From Acidimicrobiales bacterium (GTDB taxonomy: Bacteria > Actinomycetota > Acidimicrobiia > Acidimicrobiales > Aldehydirespiratoraceae): a stretch of 64,000 nucleotides of DNA. The notes beneath the pieces were generated by a model, which searched no databases, was not told where the DNA came from, and was given only the letters and a program-made list of their open reading frames with translations. Made by a program: the position numbers and the translations under genes. The stretch is taken from assembly GCA_040219515.1 (NCBI GenBank), contig JAVJSI010000005.1:326226-390225 (forward strand). The letters run 5' to 3'. This document shows, one piece after another, positions 55,033 to 63,909 of the stretch (its first letter is position 1; each line of letters starts with the position of its first letter).

Positions 55033-57596
55033 CCGACCGACCCGATGTCGTCATCTTGATGAGCGACGAGGAGCGCGCGGCCCCGCCCTACGAGACCGAC
55101 GACGTCGCCGCGTGGCGGCGTCGAGTGCTGGCCGCCGAATCCTGGTTCGACGACAACGCCGTGAATTTCCGGCGCCACTACACCGGCTCGCTCGCCTGTG
55201 TTCCGAGCCGGCCCACACTGTTCACCGGGCAGTACCCCGGTGTCCACGGTGTGACCCAGACCGACGGACTCGGCAAGATGGCCGACGACTCGCGGATGCG
55301 CTGGCTGCGCGAGGGCGAGGTGCCGACGCTCGGCCACTGGTTCCGGGCGGCGGGCTACGACACCCACTACGACGGCAAGTGGCACATCACCCACGCCGAT
55401 CTCGTCGATGACGACGGCGAGCGGGTGACGACCAACGACGACGCCGGCAACGTGATCCCGGAGGCGGTCGAGCGCTACCTCGCCGCCGATCGGCTCGACC
55501 CCTTCGGCTTCTCCGGCTGGGTGGGGCCCGAGCCCCACGGTGGGGCCTTGGCCGACTCGGGACTGCGCCGTGATCCGCTGATCGCGGCGCGGGTGGTCGC
55601 CTGGCTCGAGCACCGCTACGCCCGCCGCCGAGCCGGCGATGCCGACGCCCTCAGGCCGTTTCTGCTCGTCGCCAGCTTCGTGAACCCCCACGACATCGTT
55701 CTCTTTCCTGCCTGGCTTCGGCGCAACCCGCTGCAACCGTCGGCTCTGCTCGATCCGCCGCCGATCGACGAGTCGCCGACTGCCCACGAGGATCTCGCGA
55801 CGAAGCCCGCCGCGCAGATCGCCTACCGGGAGGCGTACCCGGGCGGCTACGGGCCGGCGCCCGCCGTGGCTCGGCTCTATGCCGGCAATGCCCAGAAGTA
55901 CCGCGACACCTACTACCGGCTCCATGCCGAGGTCGACGGACCGCTCGACCAGGTACGGCGGGCCGTCGTCGCCGGCGCCGAGAACGCCGTCGTCGTTCGC
56001 ACCTCGGATCACGGCGAACTGCTCGGTTCCCACGGCGGCCTCCACCAGAAGTGGTTCCAGCTCTACGACGAGGCGACGCGGGTGCCGTTCGCGATCGCCC
56101 GGGTCGGGCAACGGGCCACATCCGGCTCAGCCGTCGTCGACGCGCCCACCTCCCACGTCGATCTCGTTCCCACCCTGCTCGGTGCCGCGGGTATCGACGA
56201 GGCCGAGGTCGCGGCGACCCTGCGCGCGTCGTTCTCCGAGGTCCACCCCCTCCCCGGCCGCAACCTCATGGCGGTCGTCGACGGCGAGGTCACGGCCGAC
56301 CGCGACCGGGCGGTCTACCTGATGACGAACGACAACATGCTCGAGGGTGACAGCGGCGCGTCCGGCGTGGCCCGTCGCTTCGGCCGCACCGAGAAGCCAC
56401 CGATGCCGCTGCGCATCCAGGTGCCGGCCCACGTCGCCGCGACTTTCGAGGGGATCGTCGCCCGCGTCGCCGACACCGAGGCGTCGGGCGGTGACGGCCA
56501 CCTCTGGAAGCTGGTGCGAACGTTCGACGATCCGTCGACGTGGACCGAGCCCGGGGTCCGGCATCTGGCCGCCGATGGTCCCGCGGGGCCGCAGTACCGC
56601 ACCGAGGCACTCCCGGATCAGTGGGAGCTCTACGACCTCGACGCCGATCCGATCGAGGCCGAGAACCGCTGGCGCGACGAGGTCGCCGCAGCCGTGTCGG
56701 CCCACCTCCGCGTCGTGCTCGAAGACGAACGTGCCCGATCCGTTCCCGAGCGGAACACCCCGTGGCCGTATGCGTCACGCCGTCCTCCCCGAGGCCCCAT
56801 GACCAAGACCCCGCCGCCCCCCGCCCGTCTGGTGCGCAAGCTCCTCCAGAAGGTCGGCATGCATCCCGATGACACCGATCCTGTCGAGTTCGACCTTCCC
56901 GGCCGCCGAGCGCTCGTGGTCGCGACCAACGCCGGCGTGCTCGACATCGGCAAGCCGACCGGCGTGTTCGCGAGCGAGATGACCGTGCCGTACTACGCGT
57001 TCCTCGACGCCGGCCTGTCCGTCGACATCGCCAGTCCGCTCGGCGGTGTGGTCCCGGTCGACCCCCAGTCGCTACGCGCCCCGATCCGCACCCCCGAGGA
57101 CGACCGCTTCCTGGGTGACGACGAGCTCCGTGGGAAGGTCAGCGAGTCGCTCGCCATCGGTGATCTCGACATGAACGACTACGACATCGTGTTCCTCGCC
57201 GGTGGGTGGGGCGCAGCCTTCGACTTCGGATTCTCCGAAGTGCTCGGCGAGAAGATGACCGAAGCCAACGCGGCCGGCAGGCTGATCGGCGGCATCTGCC
57301 ACGGCCCGCTCGGCTTGATCAACGCCAAGGGAACCGACGGTGAGCCGCTCGTGAAGGGCCGCAGGATCAGCGCCGTCACCGACAAGCAGGTGCAGGAGCT
57401 CGGTATCGGCTCGACGCCACATCATCCGGAGACGGAGCTGCGCAGGGTCGGCGCCGAGTTCGAGAGCGAAACCCGTTTCCGCGATCCGTTCGCCAACCAC
57501 TGGGTGGTCGACGGCAACCTCGTCACCGGGCAGAACCAGAACGCGGGCCCGATGGTCGCGCGCGAGCTTCTCGGCCTCCTCGCCGCCCGCACCTGA
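55029..57596 (+). CDS. Sulfatase / DJ-1-PfpI double-domain protein (possible fused pair)
   Basis: A single 855-codon frame. Residues 1-590 are a type I sulfatase: metal-binding VVILMSDEE at the start, the formylglycine motif C57-V-P-S-R with TLFTGQYPGVHG, and TSDHGELLGSHG and HQKW. Residues 591-855 are a class I glutamine-amidotransferase-like DJ-1/PfpI protein with nucleophile cysteine in GGICHGPLGLIN. The junction at 56799 contains ATGA: the ATG of the second part is in frame with the first, and a TGA in the next frame overlaps it. That is the usual mark of two separate genes joined by a 4-nt overlap, so a one-base indel near the junction (biological or assembly) could have fused them. Sulfate ester substrate unknown. 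Confidence 0.8.
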   Translation: MTDRPDVVILMSDEERAAPPYETDDVAAWRRRVLAAESWFDDNAVNFRRHYTGSLACVPSRPTLFTGQYPGVHGVTQTDGLGKMADDSRMRWLREGEVPTLGHWFRAAGYDTHYDGKWHITHADLVDDDGERVTTNDDAGNVIPEAVERYLAADRLDPFGFSGWVGPEPHGGALADSGLRRDPLIAARVVAWLEHRYARRRAGDADALRPFLLVASFVNPHDIVLFPAWLRRNPLQPSALLDPPPIDESPTAHEDLATKPAAQIAYREAYPGGYGPAPAVARLYAGNAQKYRDTYYRLHAEVDGPLDQVRRAVVAGAENAVVVRTSDHGELLGSHGGLHQKWFQLYDEATRVPFAIARVGQRATSGSAVVDAPTSHVDLVPTLLGAAGIDEAEVAATLRASFSEVHPLPGRNLMAVVDGEVTADRDRAVYLMTNDNMLEGDSGASGVARRFGRTEKPPMPLRIQVPAHVAATFEGIVARVADTEASGGDGHLWKLVRTFDDPSTWTEPGVRHLAADGPAGPQYRTEALPDQWELYDLDADPIEAENRWRDEVAAAVSAHLRVVLEDERARSVPERNTPWPYASRRPPRGPMTKTPPPPARLVRKLLQKVGMHPDDTDPVEFDLPGRRALVVATNAGVLDIGKPTGVFASEMTVPYYAFLDAGLSVDIASPLGGVVPVDPQSLRAPIRTPEDDRFLGDDELRGKVSESLAIGDLDMNDYDIVFLAGGWGAAFDFGFSEVLGEKMTEANAAGRLIGGICHGPLGLINAKGTDGEPLVKGRRISAVTDKQVQELGIGSTPHHPETELRRVGAEFESETRFRDPFANHWVVDGNLVTGQNQNAGPMVARELLGLLAART

Positions 57597-57693
57597 GAGG
57601 TCGAGGACGGGGCCGGGGGACTGGCCCTTCCCTGCATGCGACATACAGCGTAAGGTGACGACACCGGCGAGTCAGCGAATCAGGGGAAACACC

Positions 57694-58869
57694 ATGGCCA
57701 TCACCGACGTCACTGCGAAGATGCGGTCCAACGAGGAGATCATCGGTCGCGGCGACCTCAACGACGCCGAGGCGATTCTCGCCATCACGACACTCGATGA
57801 GACCGACGTGATCCACGCGGTGAAGGACAATGCCGAGGCGATCTTCACCTGGGGCTACGACAAGGGCGAGCGGGCCAAGCTCGACAAGCTCTACGAGAAG
57901 GCGAAGACGTCGCAGTGGAACGCCACCACCGATCTCGACTGGTCGACCGAGGTCGACATCGAGAAGATGGTCCGCGACCAGAACCTGGCCATCTCCGGAT
58001 CCGACGAGCTCGCGCCGCCGTTCGACCTGTCCGACACGCCGCTCAAGAACTGGGGCGACAAGGAGTTCCTCGAGTTCGGTATCGAAGCCCAGAACCACCT
58101 CCTGAGCCAGTTCATGCACGGCGAGCAGGGGGCGTTGCTGTGCACCGCCAAGATCGTCGAGACCGTCCCGTGGATCGACGCGAAGTACTACGCCGCAACC
58201 CAGGTCGTCGACGAGGCCCGCCACGTCGAGGTCTTCTCGCGCTACCTCGACGAGAAGCTCGAAGGCAACTACCCGATCAACGCCCACCTGCGGATGCTGC
58301 TCGACGACATCATCAACGACAGTCGCTGGGACATGACGTATCTCGGCATGCAGATCATGGTCGAGGGACTGGCCCTCGCCGCCTTCGGCATGTTGCACCA
58401 GACCACCAGCGAGCCGCTGCTCAAGAAGCTGTTGCGCTACGTGATGAGCGACGAGGCCCGCCACGTCGCGTTTGGCGTGCTCAGCCTCGAGGAGTACTAC
58501 CAGGGCCTCTCGTCGGCCGAACTCCGTGAACGCCAGGAGTTCGCCTTCGAAGCTGCGGTGCGCATGCGCGACCGATTCCTGCAGCAGGAGGTGTGGCAGC
58601 GCTACGACATCGACGTCGCCCCGCTCATCCCGCTGATCCAGCAGGACCCGGGCCGCATCCTCTTCCAACAGTTGCTGTTCTCCAAGATCGTGCCCAACTG
58701 CAAGAAGCTGGGTCTGCTCGACGCCGGCGTGCCCGAGGGCCAGAAGGGCTGGCTGCGCGAGCGCTTCGAGGAGATGGACGTCATCCAGTTCGAGGACATG
58801 GCCGACACCGGCGACGAATACCTCGAACTCGACGCCGTCGCCCAGGATCGCGAAGCCGCCACCGCCTGA
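57694..58869 (+). CDS. Ferritin-like diiron domain protein
   Basis: A 391-residue helical protein with two ExxH metal motifs, VVDEARHVEVF and MSDEARHVAFGV, in a duplicated helical core, plus upstream glutamates in HGEQGALLCTAK and others. This is the arrangement of diiron ferritin-like oxygenases/oxidoreductases, with resemblance to AurF-like or ribonucleotide-reductase-like proteins. Activity could be hydroxylation, desaturation or N-oxygenation of an unknown substrate. The ATG at 57694 has AGGGGAAA 8 nt upstream, and TAAGGT at 57651-57656 may be its -10, so the GTG at 57655 is rejected as start. A 21-nt inverted repeat follows the gene. Confidence 0.82.
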   Translation: MAITDVTAKMRSNEEIIGRGDLNDAEAILAITTLDETDVIHAVKDNAEAIFTWGYDKGERAKLDKLYEKAKTSQWNATTDLDWSTEVDIEKMVRDQNLAISGSDELAPPFDLSDTPLKNWGDKEFLEFGIEAQNHLLSQFMHGEQGALLCTAKIVETVPWIDAKYYAATQVVDEARHVEVFSRYLDEKLEGNYPINAHLRMLLDDIINDSRWDMTYLGMQIMVEGLALAAFGMLHQTTSEPLLKKLLRYVMSDEARHVAFGVLSLEEYYQGLSSAELRERQEFAFEAAVRMRDRFLQQEVWQRYDIDVAPLIPLIQQDPGRILFQQLLFSKIVPNCKKLGLLDAGVPEGQKGWLRERFEEMDVIQFEDMADTGDEYLELDAVAQDREAATA

Positions 58870-58899
58870 CCCGTCCACCCCGTCGTCCTGCTGCGTTGG

Positions 58900-58946
58900 T
58901 TCTGGTGGACCAATTGCGCGGAACACGCGCAAATGGTCCACCAGAA
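58900..58946. repeat. 21-nt inverted repeat with 5-nt loop
   Basis: TTCTGGTGGACCAATTGCGCG is repeated inverted after GAACA, with one mismatch in 21. It lies between the ferritin-like and carotenoid oxygenase genes and could serve as terminator of the former or be a mobile hairpin element. Only one copy was seen. Confidence 0.8.
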
Positions 58947-59007
58947 CGGAGAACTGACCGCGCCTGAAGTATGGTTGGTTAACAGTGTTCACCGGGGGGA
59001 CCGAACC

Positions 59008-60480
59008 ATGACGGCAGTCGACGACATCAGGCTTGCGACGACGGACGCACCGACCATGCACGGGGCGCTCGCCAACCTCGACGAGGAGCACAGCTATTGG
59101 CTCGAACAGATCGAGGGCGAGGTGCCGTCCGACCTCGAGGGCACCTTCATCCGCAACGGTCCGGGCCGGCAACGCATCGGTGACACGCCCTACGGACACT
59201 GGTTCGACGGTTGCGGCATGCTCAGCGTGTTCTCGATCGCCGACGGGTCGGTGCACTTCAAGAACCGCTACGTGCGCACGCCCAAGTACGTGAAGGAAAC
59301 GGCGACCCAGCAGATCCGCTACCGCGGGTTCGGCACCCAGATCCCGGGCGGCCTCCGCAAGAACATCGGCCGCATGCCGGGCAACCCGGCCAACACGAAC
59401 TCCGTGTACCACGCGGGCAGGTTGCTGGCCCTCTATGAGGGCGGGCGACCCTTCGAGGTCGATGCCACCACCCTGGAGACCGTCGGCGAGTACACCTACG
59501 ACGGCGAGCTCAAGAAGTCCAACGTCTTCAGCGCGCACGGCCACTTCCACGGCCCGACCGGGCACTGGGTCAACTTCGGGTCGGGCTCCATGGGCATGAG
59601 TGCCAAGGGACCGAAGCTCTGCTTCAACATCTTCCGGATCGACACTGCCGGAAAGATGATCGCCAAGGGGCAGCTCCCCGTCGATCACTTCCCGTTCGCC
59701 CACGACTTCGCGCTCTCCGGGAAGTACGCGATCTTCTTCATCAACTCGATCACGATGGGTTCGATCGGTCAGGTCATGCTGGGGCGGCGATCGATCTCCG
59801 ACGGCGTGGCGTTCGACGAGTCGTTGCCGATGCACGTGGCCGTCGTCGACCTCGACACGATGCAGGAGGTACGCCGAATCGAGACGGCGCCCGGCGCCAT
59901 CATCCACTTCGGCAACGCAGTGGACGAAGGCGACGAGATCGTGGTCGACGCCATGTACTCGGACCAGTTCGAGGCCAACGAGTCACTCAGCGACATCTTC
60001 AACGCCAAGGCGCTCAAGGGCGGCGAGTGGCGGCGCTACCGGATCAACGTGGCCACCGGAACCCTCGACTTCGAGGTGATGACCGAGACCAACTCCGAGT
60101 TCCCCACCTTCGACCAGCGACGGGCGTGCGAGCGCAACGAGCTGACGTTCTCGGCGGCCTCGGTGGACAACGGCCACGACAGCTTCTTCAATGCCTTCCA
60201 GCGGATCACCCGCGACGGCGAGGTCCAACTCCACACGCTCGCACCCGGGTTCTACGGGTCGGAGCCGCTCTTCGCCCCGTCGACGAACAGCGCCGACGAG
60301 AACGACGGCTATGTGCTCGAGGTGGTCTACGACGGCTTCAACCACACGAGCTCGCTCGTGATCTTCCGGGCCGCCGACATCAGCGAGCCGGTCGCGTCAC
60401 TGCCGCTACGGCACCACCTGCCCCACCAGTTCCACGGGTTCTGGCATGACGAGGTCCTGCTGAAGGAAGCGCGCCGCTAG
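59008..60480 (+). CDS. Carotenoid oxygenase (RPE65/CCD) family protein
   Basis: A 490-residue seven-bladed beta-propeller iron enzyme. Likely Fe(II) histidines are in HGHFHGPTGHW, HFPFAHDFALSG, AIIHFGNAVDE and the C-terminal HHLPHQFHGFWHDE, and SDLEGTFIRNGPGRQ is the N-terminal signature. It may cleave a carotenoid, apocarotenoid or stilbene-like double bond. The ATG at 59008 has GGGGGGA 7 nt upstream; a longer frame from 58933 begins inside the inverted repeat and is rejected. It ends 10 bp before the convergent SDR operon. Confidence 0.88.
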   Translation: MTAVDDIRLATTDAPTMHGALANLDEEHSYWLEQIEGEVPSDLEGTFIRNGPGRQRIGDTPYGHWFDGCGMLSVFSIADGSVHFKNRYVRTPKYVKETATQQIRYRGFGTQIPGGLRKNIGRMPGNPANTNSVYHAGRLLALYEGGRPFEVDATTLETVGEYTYDGELKKSNVFSAHGHFHGPTGHWVNFGSGSMGMSAKGPKLCFNIFRIDTAGKMIAKGQLPVDHFPFAHDFALSGKYAIFFINSITMGSIGQVMLGRRSISDGVAFDESLPMHVAVVDLDTMQEVRRIETAPGAIIHFGNAVDEGDEIVVDAMYSDQFEANESLSDIFNAKALKGGEWRRYRINVATGTLDFEVMTETNSEFPTFDQRRACERNELTFSAASVDNGHDSFFNAFQRITRDGEVQLHTLAPGFYGSEPLFAPSTNSADENDGYVLEVVYDGFNHTSSLVIFRAADISEPVASLPLRHHLPHQFHGFWHDEVLLKEARR

Positions 60481-60490
60481 GAGCGCGATC

Positions 60491-61285
60491 TCAAGCGATG
60501 TGCTGGCCGGCCGTGACCTGGATCTCCTGACCGGTGATGTTGCGTCCCCGCGGTGACGCCAAGAAGAGCACCGCCTCGGCGATGTCGTCGGGGTCGACAT
60601 GGCGGCGCAGCGCAGCGCCCTTCGCGAAGCGGGCGCTGACCTCTTCGGGTGTGCGGGACTGGGCGACGGCCATGCGCTCGAACATCGCGTCGAGCTGCGG
60701 ACCGTTGGTCATGCCGGGGGTGACGATGTTGACGCGAACGCCGGCCGGGCCCATCTCCTTCGCCATGGTCTTCGACATCGACTCCATCGCACCCTTGGTC
60801 GAGGTGTAGCGGGCCATGTCGGCCATCAGCGTCGTCGCGCTCAGCGCCGAGATGTTGACGATGGAGCCGCCGTCGCCCTGGGCCATGTGACGCGCCGCGG
60901 CCCGACAGATCTCCATGGTGCCGATCACGTTGACCTGCACCGATTCCCGATAGTCGTCCCAGTCGATCTCGATGACGGACGCGGTGGGATTGCCGCCGTG
61001 GGTCGCCACGTTGACGACCACATCGATGCGGCCGAACTCCTCGACGGTGCGCTCGACCGCCGCCCGGCACTGGTCGACATCGGCGATGTCGGTCGGTACC
61101 GCGAGCGAGCGGCGACCGGTGGCCTCGGCGATCTCCTCCGCAAGGGTCACGAGCGGTTCGGCCCTTCGAGCGGCGACGACGACGTCGGCGCCGTCGTGGG
61201 CCAGCGCGAGGGCACAGGACCGTCCGATTCCGGCGCCCGCGCCGGTGACGAGGGCAACCGCGCCCGTGAGCGTGCGTCCGGTCAT
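60491..61285 (-). CDS. Short-chain dehydrogenase/reductase
   Basis: A 264-residue SDR with TGAGAGIG at 14-21, the serine in NISALSATTL and YxxxK as RYTSTKGAMES, and a C-terminal ITGQEIQVTAGQHIA, typical of FabG-like enzymes. The ATG overlaps the stop of the upstream LLM gene (ATGA). It is the last gene of a three-gene leftward operon with an F420-type oxidoreductase and a SnoaL-like protein, a combination known in actinobacterial steroid or xenobiotic catabolism, although the substrate here is unknown. Confidence 0.92.
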   Translation of the reverse strand: MTGRTLTGAVALVTGAGAGIGRSCALALAHDGADVVVAARRAEPLVTLAEEIAEATGRRSLAVPTDIADVDQCRAAVERTVEEFGRIDVVVNVATHGGNPTASVIEIDWDDYRESVQVNVIGTMEICRAAARHMAQGDGGSIVNISALSATTLMADMARYTSTKGAMESMSKTMAKEMGPAGVRVNIVTPGMTNGPQLDAMFERMAVAQSRTPEEVSARFAKGAALRRHVDPDDIAEAVLFLASPRGRNITGQEIQVTAGQHIA

Positions 61286-62136
61286 CGGTGGTCGACTCCA
61301 AGGGTGGTGACGGCCTCGGCGGCTCGCTCCATCGGCGCGGCACCGAAGGGCGGCTGGAAGTAGGCGATGGGCTGGTCGATGCCGGCCTCGATGGCGGTGC
61401 CGAAGTTCTGGGCGATCTCGTCGACCGACTGGGTGTCGAGCACGAAGATGTGGCTCGAGTGGCGGATCGTGGACGGGTCACGGCCGATGTCGGCACAGTG
61501 CTGCGCGAGGGTGTCGCAGCCGGCGCGATACGCGTCGACATCGAAGTAGGGCGTGTTCCACCAGTCGGCGAAGCGGGCCACCGCCCGCAGGGTGCGGGTG
61601 GGGCCGCTGCCGCCGATGGTCACCGGCGGCGGGATCTGCGGCCCCTTCGGCGCGAGGTACGCGTCGGTGATGGTGAAGTGTTCGCCGGCGAAGTTCGTGA
61701 CGTCGTCGCGGAGCAGGCCGACGATGATCTCGCAGGCCTCGTCGAACAGGTCGAATCGGTCGGTGAGCCTCGGTGGCAGCGTGAGATCGTAGGCCTCGGC
61801 CTCGGCGACGTGCCATCCGGCCCCGAGTCCGAGCTCCAACCGCCCGCCGCTCACGATGTCGATGGTCGACGCCATCTTCGCCATGACCGCAGGGGCCCGG
61901 TACGGCGTCGCCCCCACGAGACAGCCGAGCCGTACCCGGTCGGTGACCTCGGCGAGGGCGGCGAGCATGGTCCAGCCTTCGAGGCACGGGTCGGAGAGTT
62001 CGCCGTAGATGGGGTAGAGGTGGTCGAAGTTCCAGCCGATGTCGTAGGCCTCGGTCTGGTCGGCCAGCGTCCAGAGTTCGCGCAGCAGCGGCCACTCGAT
62101 GTTCTCGTTGGCGATCTTGAATCCGATGAGGGTCAT
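61282..62136 (-). CDS. LLM-class F420-dependent oxidoreductase
   Basis: A 284-residue TIM-barrel protein of the luciferase-like monooxygenase superfamily, F420 type: MTLIGFKIANENIEWPLL at the start, GWNFDHLYPIYGELSDPCLEGW, RVRLGCLVGATPYRAPAVMAKMASTIDIVSGGRLELGLGAGWH in parts, and GGSGPTRTLR near 190-200. Actinobacterial members use F420H2 to reduce or oxidise diverse organic compounds. It starts 4 nt after the SnoaL-like gene ends and overlaps the SDR start. Cofactor is inferred from family membership. Confidence 0.88.
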   Translation of the reverse strand: MTLIGFKIANENIEWPLLRELWTLADQTEAYDIGWNFDHLYPIYGELSDPCLEGWTMLAALAEVTDRVRLGCLVGATPYRAPAVMAKMASTIDIVSGGRLELGLGAGWHVAEAEAYDLTLPPRLTDRFDLFDEACEIIVGLLRDDVTNFAGEHFTITDAYLAPKGPQIPPPVTIGGSGPTRTLRAVARFADWWNTPYFDVDAYRAGCDTLAQHCADIGRDPSTIRHSSHIFVLDTQSVDEIAQNFGTAIEAGIDQPIAYFQPPFGAAPMERAAEAVTTLGVDHR

Positions 62137-62140
62137 TGGG

Positions 62141-62509
62141 CTACCAATCGAGGTCGGGGAGGTGCATGGTCCATGCTTCGGCGATCCGGCCGTCGGTGAC
62201 GCGGTACTGCGTCATCCAGGTGAGGTCGAGCTGGTTGCCGGTGTCGAGGTTGACGCCGGCGAGATGGACGCGGGCGAACACCATGTCGTCGACCGACGCG
62301 ATGTCGACGATCTTCACCTCGGTGCCCCGGATCGTGCGCACCACCCCCGAGAGGTGGCGGATGTATTCCGTCGGCGAGGCGGACACGGTGCCGTCACGGG
62401 TGTGGCGGATGTAGGGGTCGGCGACGATGTCGACGAGATCATCGATGTCGCCCGACATCCAGATCGTGTGCCAGAGGCGGGTCACCAGGTCTTGGTTCTG
62501 TTGTGTCAT
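62141..62509 (-). CDS. SnoaL-like/NTF2-fold protein
   Basis: A 122-residue cone-shaped alpha+beta protein: MTQQNQDLVTRLWHTIWMSGD, IDDLVDIVADPYIRHTRDG, GVVRTIRGTEVKIVDIASVDDMVFARVHLAG and a C-terminal ITDGRIAEAW-like segment fit the SnoaL/NTF2 superfamily, which includes ester cyclases, isomerases and binding proteins. A full GGAGG ribosome site precedes the ATG, one of the strongest in the window. It leads the operon with the LLM and SDR genes and may act on the same substrate. Confidence 0.85.
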   Translation of the reverse strand: MTQQNQDLVTRLWHTIWMSGDIDDLVDIVADPYIRHTRDGTVSASPTEYIRHLSGVVRTIRGTEVKIVDIASVDDMVFARVHLAGVNLDTGNQLDLTWMTQYRVTDGRIAEAWTMHLPDLDW

Positions 62510-62540
62510 CGCGAGCCTCCGGGGCTTGACGGGTCGTGCG

Positions 62541-63836
62541 TCAGAGATCAGGAATGTCGGGTTGGGGTTGGCGCCGGCGCCAGTAGTCGCCGGCGAGCAC
62601 GCAGGCTCCCACGACGAGGCCCATGCCGGCCATGGTCTCGCGGATTCCCAGCGAGTCGGCGAGGAGACCCATCGGCAGCGCCATGAGACCGAAGCCCGTG
62701 AACGCGAGCATCAGCAGGCTCTGCACCCGGCCGTGGTACTCCACGTCGGCGATCACGAGCGCCTGGGAGTTGTTCATCGACTGGAACGCGGATGACGCGC
62801 CGCCGACGATCACCATGACGAGCACGCCGCCCCAGTATTGGGGCACAGCGGCGAAACCGATGAGCGAGACACCGAACATCACGCCGGCCTTGAACTGGAG
62901 TGACGAGAGCCGCCTCGTCTCCACGTTGGCGAGGAATAGCGACGCGCCCACCGCGCCCACCGCGGCGGCGCCGGTGAGCACGCCGAGCGCCCAGGCGTCG
63001 AGCACGTAGACGTCCTGGATCATGCCGGGCAGGAACGTGATGTGGGGGTAGCCGAACATGATGACCAGCACGCCGATGATGAGCAGCCGCTTCAGCTCCG
63101 GCCGGTTCCGCACATAGTTGATGCCGTCGGCCAGGTCACCCAACGGGGTACGGCCCGACGAGCCACGTGGGTTACCGGGCGGGAGGCCGGCGGTGGCGAC
63201 CAGCGAGAGCGCGGCCAGCGCCGCGCCGAGGAAGTAGACGCCGCCGATACCGACCGGTTCGACGGCGATGAGGACCCCGGCGACCACCGGGCCGAGCACC
63301 CGAGTGGCCTGGATGCTGCCGTTGCTCAAGAAGATGGCGTTGGTGAGAATCCTTCGGTCGACCAGTTCGGCGGTCATCGCCAGGCGGGCCGGCGCCAACA
63401 TGGACACCCCACTGCCCTGGACCACCGATGCGGCGATCAGCATCCAGTATTCGATGGTGTCGGTGGCCACCGCGATGGCAATGCCGAGTGCCGCGGCGCC
63501 CATGGCCGTCTGGGCCCACATCATGATCCGACGCTTGGGGAACCGGTCGGCGATCACGCCGGCGCTGGGCACCGCGATCAGACTCGACACGCCGAAGCCG
63601 AAGATCACGCCGCCCAGACCCTTGTTGCTCCCGGTCAGGTCGTAGGCGAGCCAGCCGCGGGCCACCTGTTGGGCCTGGCTGGCGAGAAACACGAAGATGC
63701 CACCCCACCACAACCGGCGGAACTCGCGCACCGAGAGTGCGGCGAATCGGCCGCTCAGCGCACGGTCGCCATGAGGGTCGGCGTCGGGGTCGTCGGAAAG
63801 GCCGTCGGCGGGGGCGCCGGAAGTAGCATCGCTCAC
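62541..63836 (-). CDS. MFS transporter
   Basis: A 431-residue major facilitator protein with about 11-12 hydrophobic helices from residue 45 on, the loop 2-3 motif ADRFPKRRIMMW and a related second-half loop. It is most like the MFS_3/enterobactin-exporter-type drug efflux proteins. The GTG at 63836 is selected by TACGGT 7 nt upstream; an in-frame ATG at 63875 lies above the promoter. The N-terminal 30 residues are acidic and polar. Substrate unknown; export of a product of the adjacent oxidoreductase operon is possible. Confidence 0.88.
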   Translation of the reverse strand: MSDATSGAPADGLSDDPDADPHGDRALSGRFAALSVREFRRLWWGGIFVFLASQAQQVARGWLAYDLTGSNKGLGGVIFGFGVSSLIAVPSAGVIADRFPKRRIMMWAQTAMGAAALGIAIAVATDTIEYWMLIAASVVQGSGVSMLAPARLAMTAELVDRRILTNAIFLSNGSIQATRVLGPVVAGVLIAVEPVGIGGVYFLGAALAALSLVATAGLPPGNPRGSSGRTPLGDLADGINYVRNRPELKRLLIIGVLVIMFGYPHITFLPGMIQDVYVLDAWALGVLTGAAAVGAVGASLFLANVETRRLSSLQFKAGVMFGVSLIGFAAVPQYWGGVLVMVIVGGASSAFQSMNNSQALVIADVEYHGRVQSLLMLAFTGFGLMALPMGLLADSLGIRETMAGMGLVVGACVLAGDYWRRRQPQPDIPDL

Positions 63837-63843
63837 TGGTTGG

Positions 63844-63849
63844 ACCGTA
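63844..63849 (-). promoter_or_regulatory. -10 element TACGGT
   Basis: Minus-strand TACGGT lies 7 nt before the GTG at 63836. Confidence 0.5.
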
Positions 63850-63909
63850 CTGCGGGGCAAGCATGCCGCACGCAATCGCCGGGCCTAGACATCCCACGGG
63901 TCGTAGGTG

